Below, piece by piece: positions 22,301 to 37,000 of a DNA stretch of 64,000 bases; positions within the stretch are counted from its first letter, which is position 1, and every line of letters begins with the position of its first letter. Under the pieces are notes generated by a model. The model ran no database searches. It was not told where the DNA came from and was given only the letters and a program-made list of their open reading frames with translations. Source of the DNA: Apostichopus japonicus (Eukaryota > Echinodermata > Holothuroidea > Aspidochirotida > Stichopodidae); assembly GCF_037975245.1 (NCBI RefSeq), contig NC_092577.1, forward strand, positions 1,296,001 to 1,360,000. Reading direction: 5' to 3'. Made by a program: the position numbers and the translations under genes.

Positions 22301-25300
22301 TCCAGAAAGTGTCACATCACTACCTACCTTACCAACAACATTTCTGTAAAGGCTCTTTGATTGTACAGTAGGGCAACCTGCTGGAGAGGGAGAGTGAGTC
22401 AGGGAGGGAGGGGGGGGGGTGGAGGAACCATCAGTAAAATGACCTCTGACCTCTCTGTATGAAATACATCAGCATACCTTCATGGTGTGAGACAGGTCAT
22501 TGACACTGGTCTTCATTGATCGTCCTTGGAAGCTGGTCATGCTGGTTGGGTAGAATCCCTTGTACCCGATACCGGTGCCTGCATGATAACAAGGAGAACA
22601 TAGCAATTAAATAAATGCACCTACAATAAGTAACTGACCCCGGGTACTACTCACTATATTATGGCATATTAGGCTTAATCAATTTGAAGGGCATTTAGGC
22701 TTAATCAATTTGAAGGGCATTTAGGCTTAAACAGTTTGAAGGGCATTTAGGCTTAAACAATTTGAAGGGCATTTAGGCTAAATCAATTTGAAGGGCATTT
22801 AGGCTTAATCAATTTGAAGGGCATTTAGGCATAATCAATTTGTAGGGCATTTAGGCTTAATCAATTTGAAGGGCATTTAGGCTTAATCAATTTGAAGGGC
22901 ATTTAGGCTTAATCAATTTGAAGGGCATTTAGGCTTAATCAATTTGAAGGGCATTTAGGCTTAATCAATTTGAAGGGCATTTAGCTGTAATCAATTTGAA
23001 GGGCATTTAGGCATAATCAATTTAAAGGGCATTTAGGTATAATCAATTTGAAGGGCATTTCCATTCCCCAACACAATGCATCTTCTTTCCAGAGAGGAAC
23101 ATTTGTAATGAAGGAATGTAAGCGGTCAGCTCAAACAGCTGCTGAATATTCTTTTTTATTTATTATATTGGTGATATTATTTAGGTAATATTATTTAGGT
23201 GAAAAGAATAATGTGCACCCATAAACTATACTTTGACTACACATTACCACAAACAATTGGGCCTGACAACTGATGGGTTATTCATGGGCTTGAATATCCA
23301 ACGTAACATCAATCTGACCATCAAAACAGCTCAAAATCTGACCCACACAGACACTTTAATCAAACAGCTCTGAGCAGTGCCACATGTTCATGAGCATGAA
23401 TATTCATAGCACTATCAATCCAATCATGGTTAAGTGTAAGCTGCACAAATTACTCTTACACACCCCAGGCCTGCTACAATCATTTTCCTTTTACTGTAAC
23501 ACATTCCCAGTTAAGACTTGTTAGACACATCGCCAAGAGCATTTTGATTACAACTTTGGTAGACTGTCACATTTCTTAGAAAAAAGTTTTGACATTTTTG
23601 ACAAGTATGATCAGCTGTCTAAGGGGGTACTAAGGGGGCATACGTAACTCACCTACTCTTTACTATGATCAGCTGTCTAAGGGGGTACTAAGGGGGCACA
23701 CGTAACTCACCTACTCTTTACCATGATCAGCTGTCTAAGGGGTTACTAAGGGGGCACACGTAACTCACCTACTCTTTACTATGATCAGCTGTCTAAGGGG
23801 TTACTAAGGGGGCACACGTAACTCACCTACTCTTTACTATGATCAGCTGTCTAAGGGGGTACTAAGGGGCACACATAACTCACCTACTCTTTACTATGAT
23901 CAGCTGTCTAAGGGGGTACTAAGGGGGCATACGTAACTCACCTGCTCTTTACTATGATCAGCTGTCTAAGGGGGTACTAAGGGGGCATACGTAACTCACC
24001 TACTCTTTACTATGATCAGCTGTCTAAGGGGGTACTAAGGGGGCATACGTAACTCACCTACTCTTTACTATGATCAGCTGTCTAAGGGGTTACTAAGGGG
24101 GCATACGTAACTCACCTACTCTTTACTATGATCAGCTGTCTAAGGGGGTACTAAGGGGGCATACGTAACTCACCTACTCTTTACTATGATCAGCTGTCTA
24201 AGGGGGTACTAAGGGGCACACATAACTCACCTACTCTTTACTATGATCAGCTGTCTAAGGGGGTACTAAGGGGGCATACGTAACTCACCTACTCTTTACT
24301 ATGATCAGCTGTCTAAGGGGGTACTAAGGGGGCATACGTAAAACTCACCTACTCTTTACTATGATCAGCTGTCTAAGGGGGTACTAAGGGGGCATACGTA
24401 ACTCACCTACTCTTTACTATGATCAGCTGTCTAAGGGGGTACTAAGGGGGCATACGTAAAACTCACCTACTCTTTACTATGATCAGCTGTCTAAGGGGGT
24501 ACTAAGGGGGCATACGTAACTCACCTACTCTTTACTACGATCAGCTGTCTAAGGGGTTACTAAGGGGGCATACGTAACTCACCTACTCTTTACTATGATC
24601 AGCTGTCTAAGGGGGTACTAAGGGGGCATACGTAACTCACCTACTCTTTACTATGATCAGCTGTCTAAGGGGTTACTAAGGGGGCATACGTAACTCACCT
24701 ACTCTTTACTATGATCAGCCGTCTAAGGGGGTACTAAGGGGGCATACGTAACTCACCTACTCTTTACTATGATCAGCTGTCTAAGGGGGTACTATGGGGG
24801 CATGAGTAACTCACCTACTCTTTACTATGATCAGTTGCATTATCACAGGTTTAATGTAAGTCTCACAGCATGTACCTTATTGATATGATTACAAACAACA
24901 GCCTGCAGATTGTAATCAAAGCCTGTACAGTTGTATCGACTAATAAACCTAAGAACTTATATGGACAGTATAATCTTTTATGTACGCAACCTACTGCTCA
25001 TTAGCCAAATATAATCCCATACACATAATGCATGCTACGCTGCACACCATAGTGTAACAGTTTAGGCACGTTTGAAAAGGTATATCCGAAAGTAAATTAA
25101 TCTCCATAAACAAAGGAAGGCAAATGTCATTCACATAATGTCCTCCTGATTTAGAACTCTTCCTATGGATATTTGCGAGCAAATGTGTTTATAACTGGGT
25201 GAAACTGCGAGCTACATTTGTTCAGTGACATGAATATGGAGTGCCATGAATATGCAGTGACATGGATATTCAGTGACATGAATATTTCAAATCCAATATA

Positions 25301-28300
25301 CTGGCAACCAATGGAGGGTGAATTCTATTCCAGCAATCATAGTCTCTTCCAGGTATAAACCAAAGAACATGCACTCACTCTGTTGCTGTATCATGGTGTT
25401 GAATGCCCCTTCCACTCCAAAGCAATTCCAGATACTCGGACCTGAGGATAACAAGGTCAATTTCAAAGTAACAAACTCTTAGGTTTGAGGCCTAGGCATA
25501 CATGTAAATACTAACATGCACATGCTGACCTTCTGACTATTCACACTGTTTACACCGTTCACTGTGTACACTGTTCACACTGTTTAGGAGGGGCGAAAAT
25601 TTCACATCAACCATGTTGGGGCAAGATCTCAATACTGGAAACGAACCTATAGAAAACATTCACATTGGTCATTATACCAAAAGGTTGTACCTTTGAAGTT
25701 CCTTTGAGTGCTATAAACATTTCTCGCACTCCTTAAACTACCACCGTCCCCCTCCCCCCCGCTCCTTCCATATCATTACAAGATCCACAATTAGTTTAAA
25801 TACAAAGTGTATGTATGCATGTATGTATGTATGTGTGTATGCGTGTGTGTGTGTGTGTGCGTTTGTTTTGCTATCTGACCGAGGACTTGAACAAAAGAAT
25901 TTCAGGTCCTCGGTTGTAATTTCTAAAGAATCACCACTTCCTCGGAAGAATTCTATTGTATGGGGTATTGTTAAAGTTAGGGTACGTGGATTTGAACAAT
26001 GGAAAATACAATGGGGTCCTCGGTCTGCATGAAACACAAACATGTGTGTGTGTGTATGTGTGTGGGTGTTTATGTATCTCTATCTGTATCTTCCCTGTGT
26101 CTGTGTGTGTATCTTAATGTATGTCTTACCTTTAGCATGGATAGGAATGGACATCTCCTCCACTGTAGCTCCTGCCTCTGTTAGCTTGGTCACTGTATCC
26201 TTTTCCATCTGGTCGACCCTCGGGTCGGCCTGGGGGAGACCGAATCCTTCCTTCAGTAACCCTATCTTCATGCCATTCAGATTGTCCACTTGTAACTGGA
26301 AAAATTACATGAAATGAGCAAAAAAGGTTAAGTACATAACAAAAAAAGACATATTTCTATTGAATATTCTGTGTTTGTGTATTCTGTAAATTTCTATAAT
26401 TAAGTGAAATTCAAAATAATACACACAAAACACATAGATAACACAATATATTTAAAAAAGTGTTACAAATGTTAGTTTGTCCATTTAAAAACAGAGAACT
26501 ACCTAATTCAATTTTCTTTTTGGGCAAAAAAAAGATAATTTTGTTTTTGCAATTTTGGAATGGTTAGGTGTCTTGCATAATAATGAATTATCGTCCTTTG
26601 TGGTTAATAAATTTATTTTGTCTCTTGACATCATAATAATAACAAACTCGTACATCAAAATTTCACTAGTAATAACACCAAGACCGTCGCAAATTGGACC
26701 CATACTTATGGAAGGACCTTCAGCCAAAGACTATTAACTATAAATTTAGGTTTTTTTTCTCCTCAGCTTACCTCCTTAGTGTACTCTGGCACTACAATAT
26801 TTGGAGGTTGTCGAGGATCCATCCCATCATCGTAACCGGCCAGAACCTTTGAAACGTGTAACCAAAGAGAGACATCTCATATTAAACATTAATAATAATG
26901 ATTTATAACGTACTCATATCCTCCCGGAAGGGAGCTCAAGGCGCGGCAGAGGAATAAGAGAAAGCAAACACGAAAAATGAACAAGAGAACATTGATGAAT
27001 GCTTGATGCAGAAGATGAGTTTTCAAAACTCTTTTGAACAAAGTGAGGTAAGAGCAACAATTACAAAGCCTAAGTGGAGGAGACACTTCCAAGTGTTCAC
27101 ATTTCTCTTTGGAAAATTCAACCACTAGAGTAGAGCAAAACTGAGTACTTGTCAGTAAAGCCTGGGTGAGGGCAGTCGACGTCTAACACTAGGGTAAAAA
27201 ACAGTCAAGGAATTATTGTTCGTATTGTACAGCCCACAGTAATGGTCTGTACACCCTTAAAGCATATTTATAATGTTTTGAGTTGATCTTTTGGAATAAA
27301 TCACAGAACTGTAAACAACTCTGTTTTATCATTCATTTGCTGGTCCGTCCTTCATATTCTCCAAACGATTACAAACCCACACAGACCCGTTAAATCATGG
27401 GCAATGGATACAGTTTCCTTTCTTCCGATTCTCGTCAGTCAACTGTTAAGTTCACGATAAAACCTACTACTCTTTACCTCCAGAAACAATGCACAGTCGT
27501 TGACTGTCCTGGCCATTGGTCCCAGATGGTCAAGGCATGGTTCGATAGACATCGCACCGGTGTAAGGCACCAATCCGTAGGAGGGCTTCATACCCACGAT
27601 ACCGCACCAGCAGGACGGTAAACGGACCGAACCTCCCTGGTCACCTCCGATGGCCATGTCCACCTCCCCCGAGGCTACCTGATGGAGGAGAGGTCATTCA
27701 TAGGTCATGTAAACCAACCAAGTCTTTGCATTAGTAAATGGATGCGTTTCTGCAATTAATATAATTTCATACCTGATGGAGGAGAGGTCATGTGATAGGT
27801 CATGTAAACCAATCAAATCTTTGCATTAGTAAATGGATGCATTTGTGCAATTCACACAATTTCATACCGTTTCTAAATCATCTGTAATTGCTTTTAAACA
27901 TTTGAGTGCAGGAGAGCTTTTGTTTTGTAAACGTGTTTCGTTACAAGTAATTTATCCACTGTGTCAAAGGTCGGAAAATGAGGGGCTGCGTCTTCACCGC
28001 AGCTAAGCTGCGTAGGATGTAATCTTTTGTTCTCTGCAAACAAATTGGCGCTGTTGGTCTGCAATGAATACCTCTGTAATTGCTTGATATTAATTCACCT
28101 ATTAATTTTCAAGACTTTGCAGTGGTTTTGGCTTTTCACTTTGATGATGTGCCTTAAAAAGATAGGCACAAGTTCATTTTGATATGTAGACTCATATTTA
28201 AAGAACACTGTTTTCTGATCAGAGTTGTATTTTAACACCTCCTCTATTTGTTGAGGAATGGCCCTTTAGTCACAAGAAGCCAACCAATCTAAGTAGCTGG

Positions 28301-30973
28301 AATACTCAGTCTAACACCGCTTGACCATTAGGTCCTTTAAAAGATATGCACAAATTCATTTTGATATGTAGACTAAAATTTAAAAGAACACTATTCTAAG
28401 ACCAGGTTGTATTTTTACACCTCCTTTGATTTGTTGAAGAATGACCCTTTAACCACAAGTCAATCAATCAAAGTGGCTGGCATACTGAGTCTAACACCGC
28501 TCTACCATTAGGTCATTTCATCAAAAGTAATGTACAAACCTTAATAGGGAGAACAACTCTTGAGAGTGAAAACAAGGTTGTTTACAATGCACTAGAAATT
28601 TACAGTCATTAAATGACATATTTCATCCATGAACAACACCGGTGGTACATTGAAACATAAAGATCAAATTGTCATCTTATGTTTTCTCCATTTTCCGTAC
28701 GCACAGAATCACTTTAAGTCCTACGCTGGGATTTGGAAATTTGAACATATGTACAATCCAATTCAATTATCTGATCTTATTTCCGAGTCTGAGGAAGATG
28801 TGCGTTGACGACCATGTACCTACTTATGACTGAGTCCTATGTTTCGAGTAGTACTGCATGTGGAGTGTTAGCTCAGTGGTTTTTTAATCATAAGGTCCCC
28901 GGTTCGAGTCACTCCAAGATTAATGTATGCATGTCATCCAGTTACAGAGTTGTTGACAATTGACAATTCATAATCATGGACGTTAAATATGAACGTAAGA
29001 GACTGACTTCGGTCAGCTTGCGGCTTTGATTTAGCCAATGAGGCTTCTTCGCGAGTAGGGGTTTAGTCAGGAGGATCTAAAATACATATACATACATGTG
29101 CTCATTGCTATCCCTCAAGCTGTACGGTCTTATTGTTGTTATTTCGCATCACTGTAGAGGCACAAATTTGTCGCCATGAATTAATACTGCAGTGTAAGAG
29201 TAAGTTGGCCTGACGTTTCGATCCTAGCAGGATCTTCTTCAAAGGCTAAATGACAAGTAACTAACAGAGGGGACAAAAACACACACAGAATACAGACAGG
29301 TTAATGAGCAAGGTGAACACAAAGAGATAGATGTAAGGGGATTAGTAGACACCCTTTTGTTACTGTTACTTGTCATTTAGCCTTTGAAGAAGATCCTGCT
29401 AGGATCGAAACGTCAGGCCAACATACTTTTACACATTATATTATACAGGCTCTCTAGTGGATTAATACTGTGTAAGAGTAGGAGGGCCTGACGTTTCGAT
29501 CCTAGCAGGATCTTCCTTCAGAGGCTGAATAAATACTCACCAAGGTACCACTGCCCCCGCTTGATCCACCAGCGCTGTGGAGTGGATTGTGGAAGTTGAG
29601 AACCGGGCCTTTGTTGCAGGTGTAAGCATTAGCTGACAGACAGAACCCCTCGCAGGTGCTTTTACCCAAAATACGACCTCCTGTGTTCAGAAAGGCGATA
29701 AAACATAAAAAAACGTGGATGCAGGTGAAAGAGAAATGTTTAACATCAGGGGCGGTTAGATCAAGAATGCAGCAATGAAATTAGCTTTCATTAAACTTGG
29801 GAGGTTGTCCACTGAACTGTACAGGGCCAAGAATCTGGTTAGGATAAACCGGTGTGGAATAAAAGGGCTTCCACACTAGATGCTCCGTTCTAAATATGTG
29901 GGTTTCCAAAACCACAAATTTATCCCTCCAAATTTTTTCATTAACAATCCCGCTGGGTCCTCTGCCTGCAATCAGACCGTGAGTTGGCAAGCATCCCTTG
30001 AACATGTCTGCTTGTCTGTTTTCTAGCTATAAAAAGGTTAATGAACTGTCTTTTTTTTTTTTTTTCATGACCCTTCCAGCACCATGAGGTTGTAAAATGC
30101 AGGTGTTATATCTAGACTGCACGTGTGTGGGGTTAAAATAACTGGGAGATTTATTGGCTTCACTTTTTGATTGGCTCTTTGATGCAACATGCTAATTAAG
30201 AGTTATACATTGAGGGGTGTCTGTATGTTCCACCAATCACCAGTTTGTAAATAACATCCCATCATGGCGGTCTACCTCGGCACTGTTTCAATGAACTTGT
30301 CATCTTCACTCATGCTCGCCAGATCTGGATATCTACTTGAATCAAGAGGGTTTCAGTTTGATTGTTACTGTACTATAGTTTAGTGGCTGCATAGTTTATC
30401 ACTTGATTCAATCTTTTTAATATTTAACTATTATGATTCAACATTAATTTGAGATAAGAAATCAACAAAAAATGACGTGGCACTTTCTGTGGGTTATCTG
30501 GAGTGGCCGAGGTTATAAACTATCTAGGCTTGAGAGCCTTAACTCTGAATCAGCCTCCAGGGTAAAATCTGTCACAGGTAACCTCAACCCAAAGCTACCG
30601 AGAGTCCCCATCACGTAATAAAACACCCAGGTCTACGGTTTGATCATTGACTAAGTTCCATTCTCCCTCCTGCTATGATTAATATAGCCAAATCACCAAA
30701 GCTCGACTGCTGATCAGCCTACCTGCGTCTAAGACCCGCGTTACCACGGTAGCATCAAACTCTGGGATGTAGCCCTCCATGACGGTACAACCATTCATCA
30801 TCGGGACCCCGGCGACTGCAATGTTGTCCTTGATGGCGACCTTCTTCCCGGCCAGCTTACCAGTCTTGGCGCCCTCAATGTCTGTCTTCCAATACCTGTT
30901 GCATGGTACAGAAACACAAATAGTGGTAAAGGTATTCTCTAGGTCCAGCCTATCTAAATATATATATGTATAT

Positions 30974-31004
<31 letters not shown>

Positions 31005-34000
31005 CATATAAATATACATATATATATATTTATAGTTGATAATCATGCAAGCAACTTTCATACATAGGTCAATTTGTCAGTTTCCAGAAAGTTTTGACCA
31101 AACCCAATGAGTATAAATTTAGCTACTAGATGTTCTTCTACCAATAATTTAAACTCTAAATTTCTAGAGGGTATCTTAAGTACAGGATTACATATCAAGT
31201 CTAAAATTTGGTCATTCAGACCATTTTCTATTTGCCTCAACATGCATGAGTAAAAATGCTTCTTTTTCTAATCATTCTTCATTGCTTATCATGAAATATT
31301 TGGTTTGAGATATGATAATGAACAGAATAAACAGAACCGAATCAAAGAAATACTCCACTCAAGCTTTGTATCTTTCTCTAAGTTAGGCAGGAGGGGAAGG
31401 AGCAAGATGGATGGGGCAGGGAAGAGAGGGAGGGGTTGGGGACAGGAGGGGAAGGGAGGAGGGATGGGTACATAAAATATATGCGAGCAGAGTATGGATG
31501 TATCCAGACTGTAACAGCTGCATATGTACAATATACACGATAAAACACAATATAAACATACAATATACACATACTGTATGTACAATATACACAATAAACA
31601 CTTATATACAATATACACATATGTTATTGTAAAATATACACAAACCTGATTAAAATCCTAGTGACAAACTTAAAGGGAGATTCCTGTTGCTTCTTGTGTT
31701 AGCTATCCTGGTCATTCTATTTGTAATCTCAAATTGATTATAGTGCTGGAGAACTCCAAATGATGCTATTTTTGATATTTTGCAACTTAAAAACAACAAA
31801 TGTTGAAGAAGTTTAGATAACAAGTACTGTACGTCATACTCTAAATGTGCCGTACACTAGTATTTTTCGTAATATTGTCTACCAGGAGGGGGGGGGGGGA
31901 ATAAAGTTCCCTTAGAAATATATGTGTGGTTGCGCTTCTCTTACAGACTTGTGATTTGAGATCAGTATTCAGATTTAAGTTTGTAAGAACTGCAACTTGA
32001 TGTCCACTCGGTGTTCAAATGTGATCTGACCAGATCATATATAAACCGAATTGGACTATACCCTGCATCAATCACCCCCGCCCCCCCCCCACTCCCCCTC
32101 TGCATGCTGTAGTAATTAGGTAGCCACTATACTTACCATCCATTCAGTTTATTCAGTAATGCATGATTTAAGTTTGTAAGAACTGCAACTTGATGTCCAC
32201 TCGGTGTTCAAATGTGATCTGACCAGATCAGATATGAACCGAATTGGACTATACCCTGCATCAATCACCCCCGCCCCCCCCCACTCCCCCTCTGCATGCT
32301 GTAGTAATTAGGTAGCCACTATACTTACCATCCATTCAGTTTATTCAGTAATGCATGATTTAAGTTTGTAAGAACTGCAACTTGATGTCCACTCGGTGTT
32401 CAAATGTGATCTGACCAGATCAGATATGAACCGAATTGGACTATACCCTGCATCAATCACCCCCGCCCCCCCTCCCCACTCCCCCTCTGCATGCTGTAGT
32501 AATTAGGTAGCCACTATACTTACCATCCATTCAGTTTATTTTCCTCTGGTGCTGGTCTGTACCCTGGTGTCCTCGGGTATTTCACAGGCAATGTTGGTTC
32601 AGGCAGCCTATCGACTTCAGATAAGCCATCACAGATGGACTTCATAAACTTTTGGTATTCCCTCAGATCCTCTGACCCTTTGAGCCTCAGTCCCCATCTC
32701 TGTGCTATCTCTTCCAGGTGTGACAAAGTAGGTACCTGGATGGAAGGCTCTGAGTATAAATTATCTACAAAGAGACAAACAGCATAGTGTTGAACCAGAA
32801 TGGAAGACCTTCATACTTGGAGATGAGCACAAAAAAAACTGTTACAAATAAAACTGTTGAAGGTACAAACATTATAATTGTAAAGAATACATTAAAGAAA
32901 GTCAAAGGGCTAAATAGAGCCACATCAACGATTTTAATTTATAATCTCGCAGAATAATACTGTTCCCTAAACTAATGAATTCATGCGTAAATACTGGTCC
33001 CATTCGGTACTGTAGGTTGTTACCCGCTAAAAAATATGATTTGATTGTTATCGAAGTTGGCAGATTTAGCTTACAAATGCACTTTTAAATTTGAGAAAAT
33101 GACAAATACCTTCATGGCAAACGAGGAACGGTATTAGTGCCCGCAAGTTTAAGGAACCTTTATGGTACCATAACCTAAAGTGGTGGGGGGAGGGGGGGGA
33201 TTCTATTGAAAAAAAAAATGCAAACAGGAAACTACATATATCACTCTTGTACCTCTGGGAAAAATGAGTTGATCAGATATTTGAATGAGGTTTGTAATAG
33301 CAAGCACGTACAACTAAGCACCCATTAGCAGCTGGGGAAACGATCCACATACTGTACAATTGCTTCCAGGTAAACATGTTTTGAGTACGAGGTGAAGAAA
33401 CTGTGCTCTCAACATATGACAGTGTTCTCCACAAAAGCTAGAGTTGTGGCAGCTTGTTTGACCAATCCATAAGTAGACATACTACTGTGCAGGGAAATTC
33501 AGTTTTTATTGGTCTGTCTCGGATGCCCAAATATGGTTTAGGACAATCAAAATCTGCTTTGTGGGAAATCAATAGGGCGGCTTTATAGTTGTTTATTTTC
33601 AAATTCAGATTGTACTGTATAAACTCAAGTATAGCCAAAGAGGTAAAATGATATTTTTATGGGGATCACTCTCCGCCACTCTGGAGAGAAAACTAAAGTA
33701 AAGCAAACATAGTTTAGGCCTAGGACTGTGATCCATCAGGGAGAGTTTTATTAATCCAAACCGTAGCTGGTGTTCCATTCACAAAACCTACACATCTCTC
33801 CTACAGTGCACATATCAGTGTTCTAATCACCAAACCTACACATCTCTCCTACAGTGTACATATTACTGTTCTATTCACCAAACCTACACATCTCTCCTAC
33901 AGTGTACATATTACTGTTCTATTCACCAAACCTACACATCTCTCCTACAGTGTACATATTGGTGTTTTGTTCACCAAACCTACACATCTCTCCTACAGTG

Positions 34001-37000
34001 TACATATTACTGTTCTATTCACCAAACCTACACATCTCTCCTACAGTGTACATATTGGTGTTTTGTTCACCAAACCTACACATCTCTCCTACAGTGTACA
34101 AATTGGTGTTTTGTTCACCAAACCTACACATCTCTCCTACAGTGTACATATTGGTGTTTTGTTCACCAAACCTACACATCTCTCCTACAGTGTACATATT
34201 TGTGTTCTATATACCAAACCTACACATCTCTCCTACAGTGTACATATTGGTGTTTTGTTCACCAAACCTACACATCTCTCCTACAGTGTACATATTTGTG
34301 TTCTATATACCAAACCTACACATCTCTCCTACAGTGTACATATTTGTATTCTATTCACCAAACCTACACATCTCTCCTACAGCGACATTTGGTGTTCTTT
34401 TCACCAAACCTACACATCTCTCCTACAGTGTACATATTGGTGTTTCTATTCGCCAAACCTACACATCTCTCCTACAGTGTACAAATTGGTGTTTTGTTCA
34501 CCAAACCTACACATCTCTCCTACAGTGTACATGTCGGTGTTCTATTCATCAAACCTACACATCTCTCCTACAGTGTACATATATCAGTGTTCTTATCACC
34601 AAACCTACACATCTCTCCTACAGTGTACATGTATATCATTGTTCTAATCACCAAACCTACACATCTCTCCTACAGTGTACAAATTGGTGTTTTGTTCACC
34701 AAACCTACACATCTCTCCTACTGTGTACATATTGGTGTTTTGTTCACCAAACCTACACATCTCTCCTACAGTGTACATTTCGGTGTTTTGTTCACCAAAC
34801 CTACACATCTCTCCTACTGTGTACATGTATATCAGTGTTCTAATCACCAAACCTACACATCTCTCCTACAGTGTACAAATTGGTGTTCTATTCACCAAAC
34901 CTACACATCTCTCCTACAGTGTACATGTATATCAGTGTTCTAATCACCAAACCTACACATCTCTCCTACAGTGTACATGTATATCATTGTTCTAATCACC
35001 AAACCTACACATCTCTCCTACAGTGTACATGTATATCATTGTTCTAATCACCAAACCTACACATCTCTCCTACAGTGTACAAATTGGTGTTTTGTTCACC
35101 AAACCTACACATCTCTCCTACTGTGTACATATTGGTGTTTTGTTCACCAAACCTACACATCTCTCCTACAGTGTACATTTCGGTGTTTTGTTCACCAAAC
35201 CTACACATCTCTCCTACTGTGTACATGTATATCAGTGTTCTAATCACCAAACCTACACATCTCTCCTACAGTGTACAAATTGGTGTTCTATTCACCAAAC
35301 CTACACATCTCTCCTACAGTGTACATGTATATCAGTGTTCTAATCACCAAACCTACACATCTCTCCTACAGTGTACAAATTGGTGTTTTGTTCACCAAAC
35401 CTACACATCTCTCCTACTGTGTACATATTGGTGTTTTGTTCACCAAACCTACACATCTCTCCTACTGTGTACATATTGGTGTTTTGTTCACCAAACCTAC
35501 ACATCTCTCCTACAGTGTACATTTCGGTGTTTTGTTCACCAAACCTACACATCTCTCCTACAGTGCACATATTGGTGTTTTGTTCACCAAACCTACACAT
35601 CTCTCCTACAGTGTACATATCGGTGTTTTGTTCTAATCACCAAACCTACATAGGCCTATCTCTTCTCTGTACAGTGTACATTTGGTGTTCTTTTCACCAA
35701 ACCTACTCATAGATTTCTCCTCAGTATTCATGTTGCCATTCTATTCACCAAACCTCTTAGAAACAAATTCAACTACAACTTCCTGATTTGAGTGTTTCTT
35801 GTCATATCGAGTCAACAACACCTAACCACACATATTATGATAGCCTGTAGGGCAGGCCATTAGTCTCAAATCGTGGGGAATTGACATATACCGATTTAAA
35901 TTGACATTTACCAATTTCCTTCAACTTATACCAGTTTCTAGCAGCTTAACTTGACTTCTACCAACACCATCCAAAGACTGATTTCCCCTCAAGCAAGGTA
36001 TCAAAACATAGCCCTGTTGTTCTTTGTATGAACATCCATTCATGTCTCATGATGAAACAGATGTGTGATGGTGTAAGGGGTCTATTTTCCAGTTAGAATC
36101 ATTATAAACTGGTTTATTTGCTGACTTACAAACTGTCAGGGAATACAGAGTATTCAGAAATGACTTTTGAAACCATTCTGTTCTCATTTTCCTGTTTTAC
36201 ACCATGCTATTTTCTTGTTTTGGCACCATGGGTTTTTCCTTTCTCTCTTTTTTGGCACCATGCTATTTTCCTATATCTTTTTTGCACCATGATGTTCCCC
36301 TTTCTCTTGTTCTTTGACCATAAAAAGTAAAGAGTTATCATTATGACATAAGTCATTCCTCAAAACAACAAATACCATCTAAAATCTTGAATAAAAATAA
36401 TAAATAAAATCTGGAACTTGGAAGCAACCCGGCTTGAAGAATAAATTGATAAACCCTGAAATACTGACTATAAGACTTAACCATCATAAAGAACAAGGAT
36501 ATTGCAAAAGCTAACTGACCCAACAGTTGATAAAGGACATTGAATGTGACACCACAATCATAACAATGTTTGGCTTCTCACAAAGAAGTTGACCACACAC
36601 ACGATCAAAGTTGGATAAAATGATGAGAGAAGCTATAACGATACATTTTCCCATCCCCCACAAAGACAAAGCTATTTCAGGGGAATAAATTAGATCCTAG
36701 AGGGAAGAGAGAAAAAGATTATTAACAACTCCCTGTTTAGCTAATAAAATCATATACTAAAAGCCCCTGTGCATTCCAATCCTGCCCTTTAGTACAGTAT
36801 GTATAGGTCTCAGTCTCTGATCAGTCAACCATGTAGTTCAACAGTTCAGAACCCACAAATAATGGCTGGGTCCTTTGTGAGGGTGCACAGTTTTTTGTCT
36901 GGAGTGACACCGGTTGGCTTTTAATACAAAACTGGTTCTATTTGGAAACTGATTTTGTATAAGTTGTATTTGCTGCCGGATGTTTTATATATTATCATAT

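Noticed and set aside
22330-22385. A splice-flanked segment on the minus strand between amidase exons 9 and 10 (CAG|GTTGCC ... TTG|GTAAGG)
   Set aside because: Exon 9 ends and exon 10 begins in phase 0 and the protein aligns with the family without it; inclusion would insert an unrelated peptide and shift the frame.
23606-24836. CRISPR-like array
   Set aside because: Units are contiguous near-identical 58-bp repeats with no variable spacers, inside a eukaryotic intron.
33854-34943. Long open frames (up to 329 codons) in the 48-bp repeat
   Set aside because: They exist in several frames and on both strands because the unit length is a multiple of three; no start context, no domain, no splice support.
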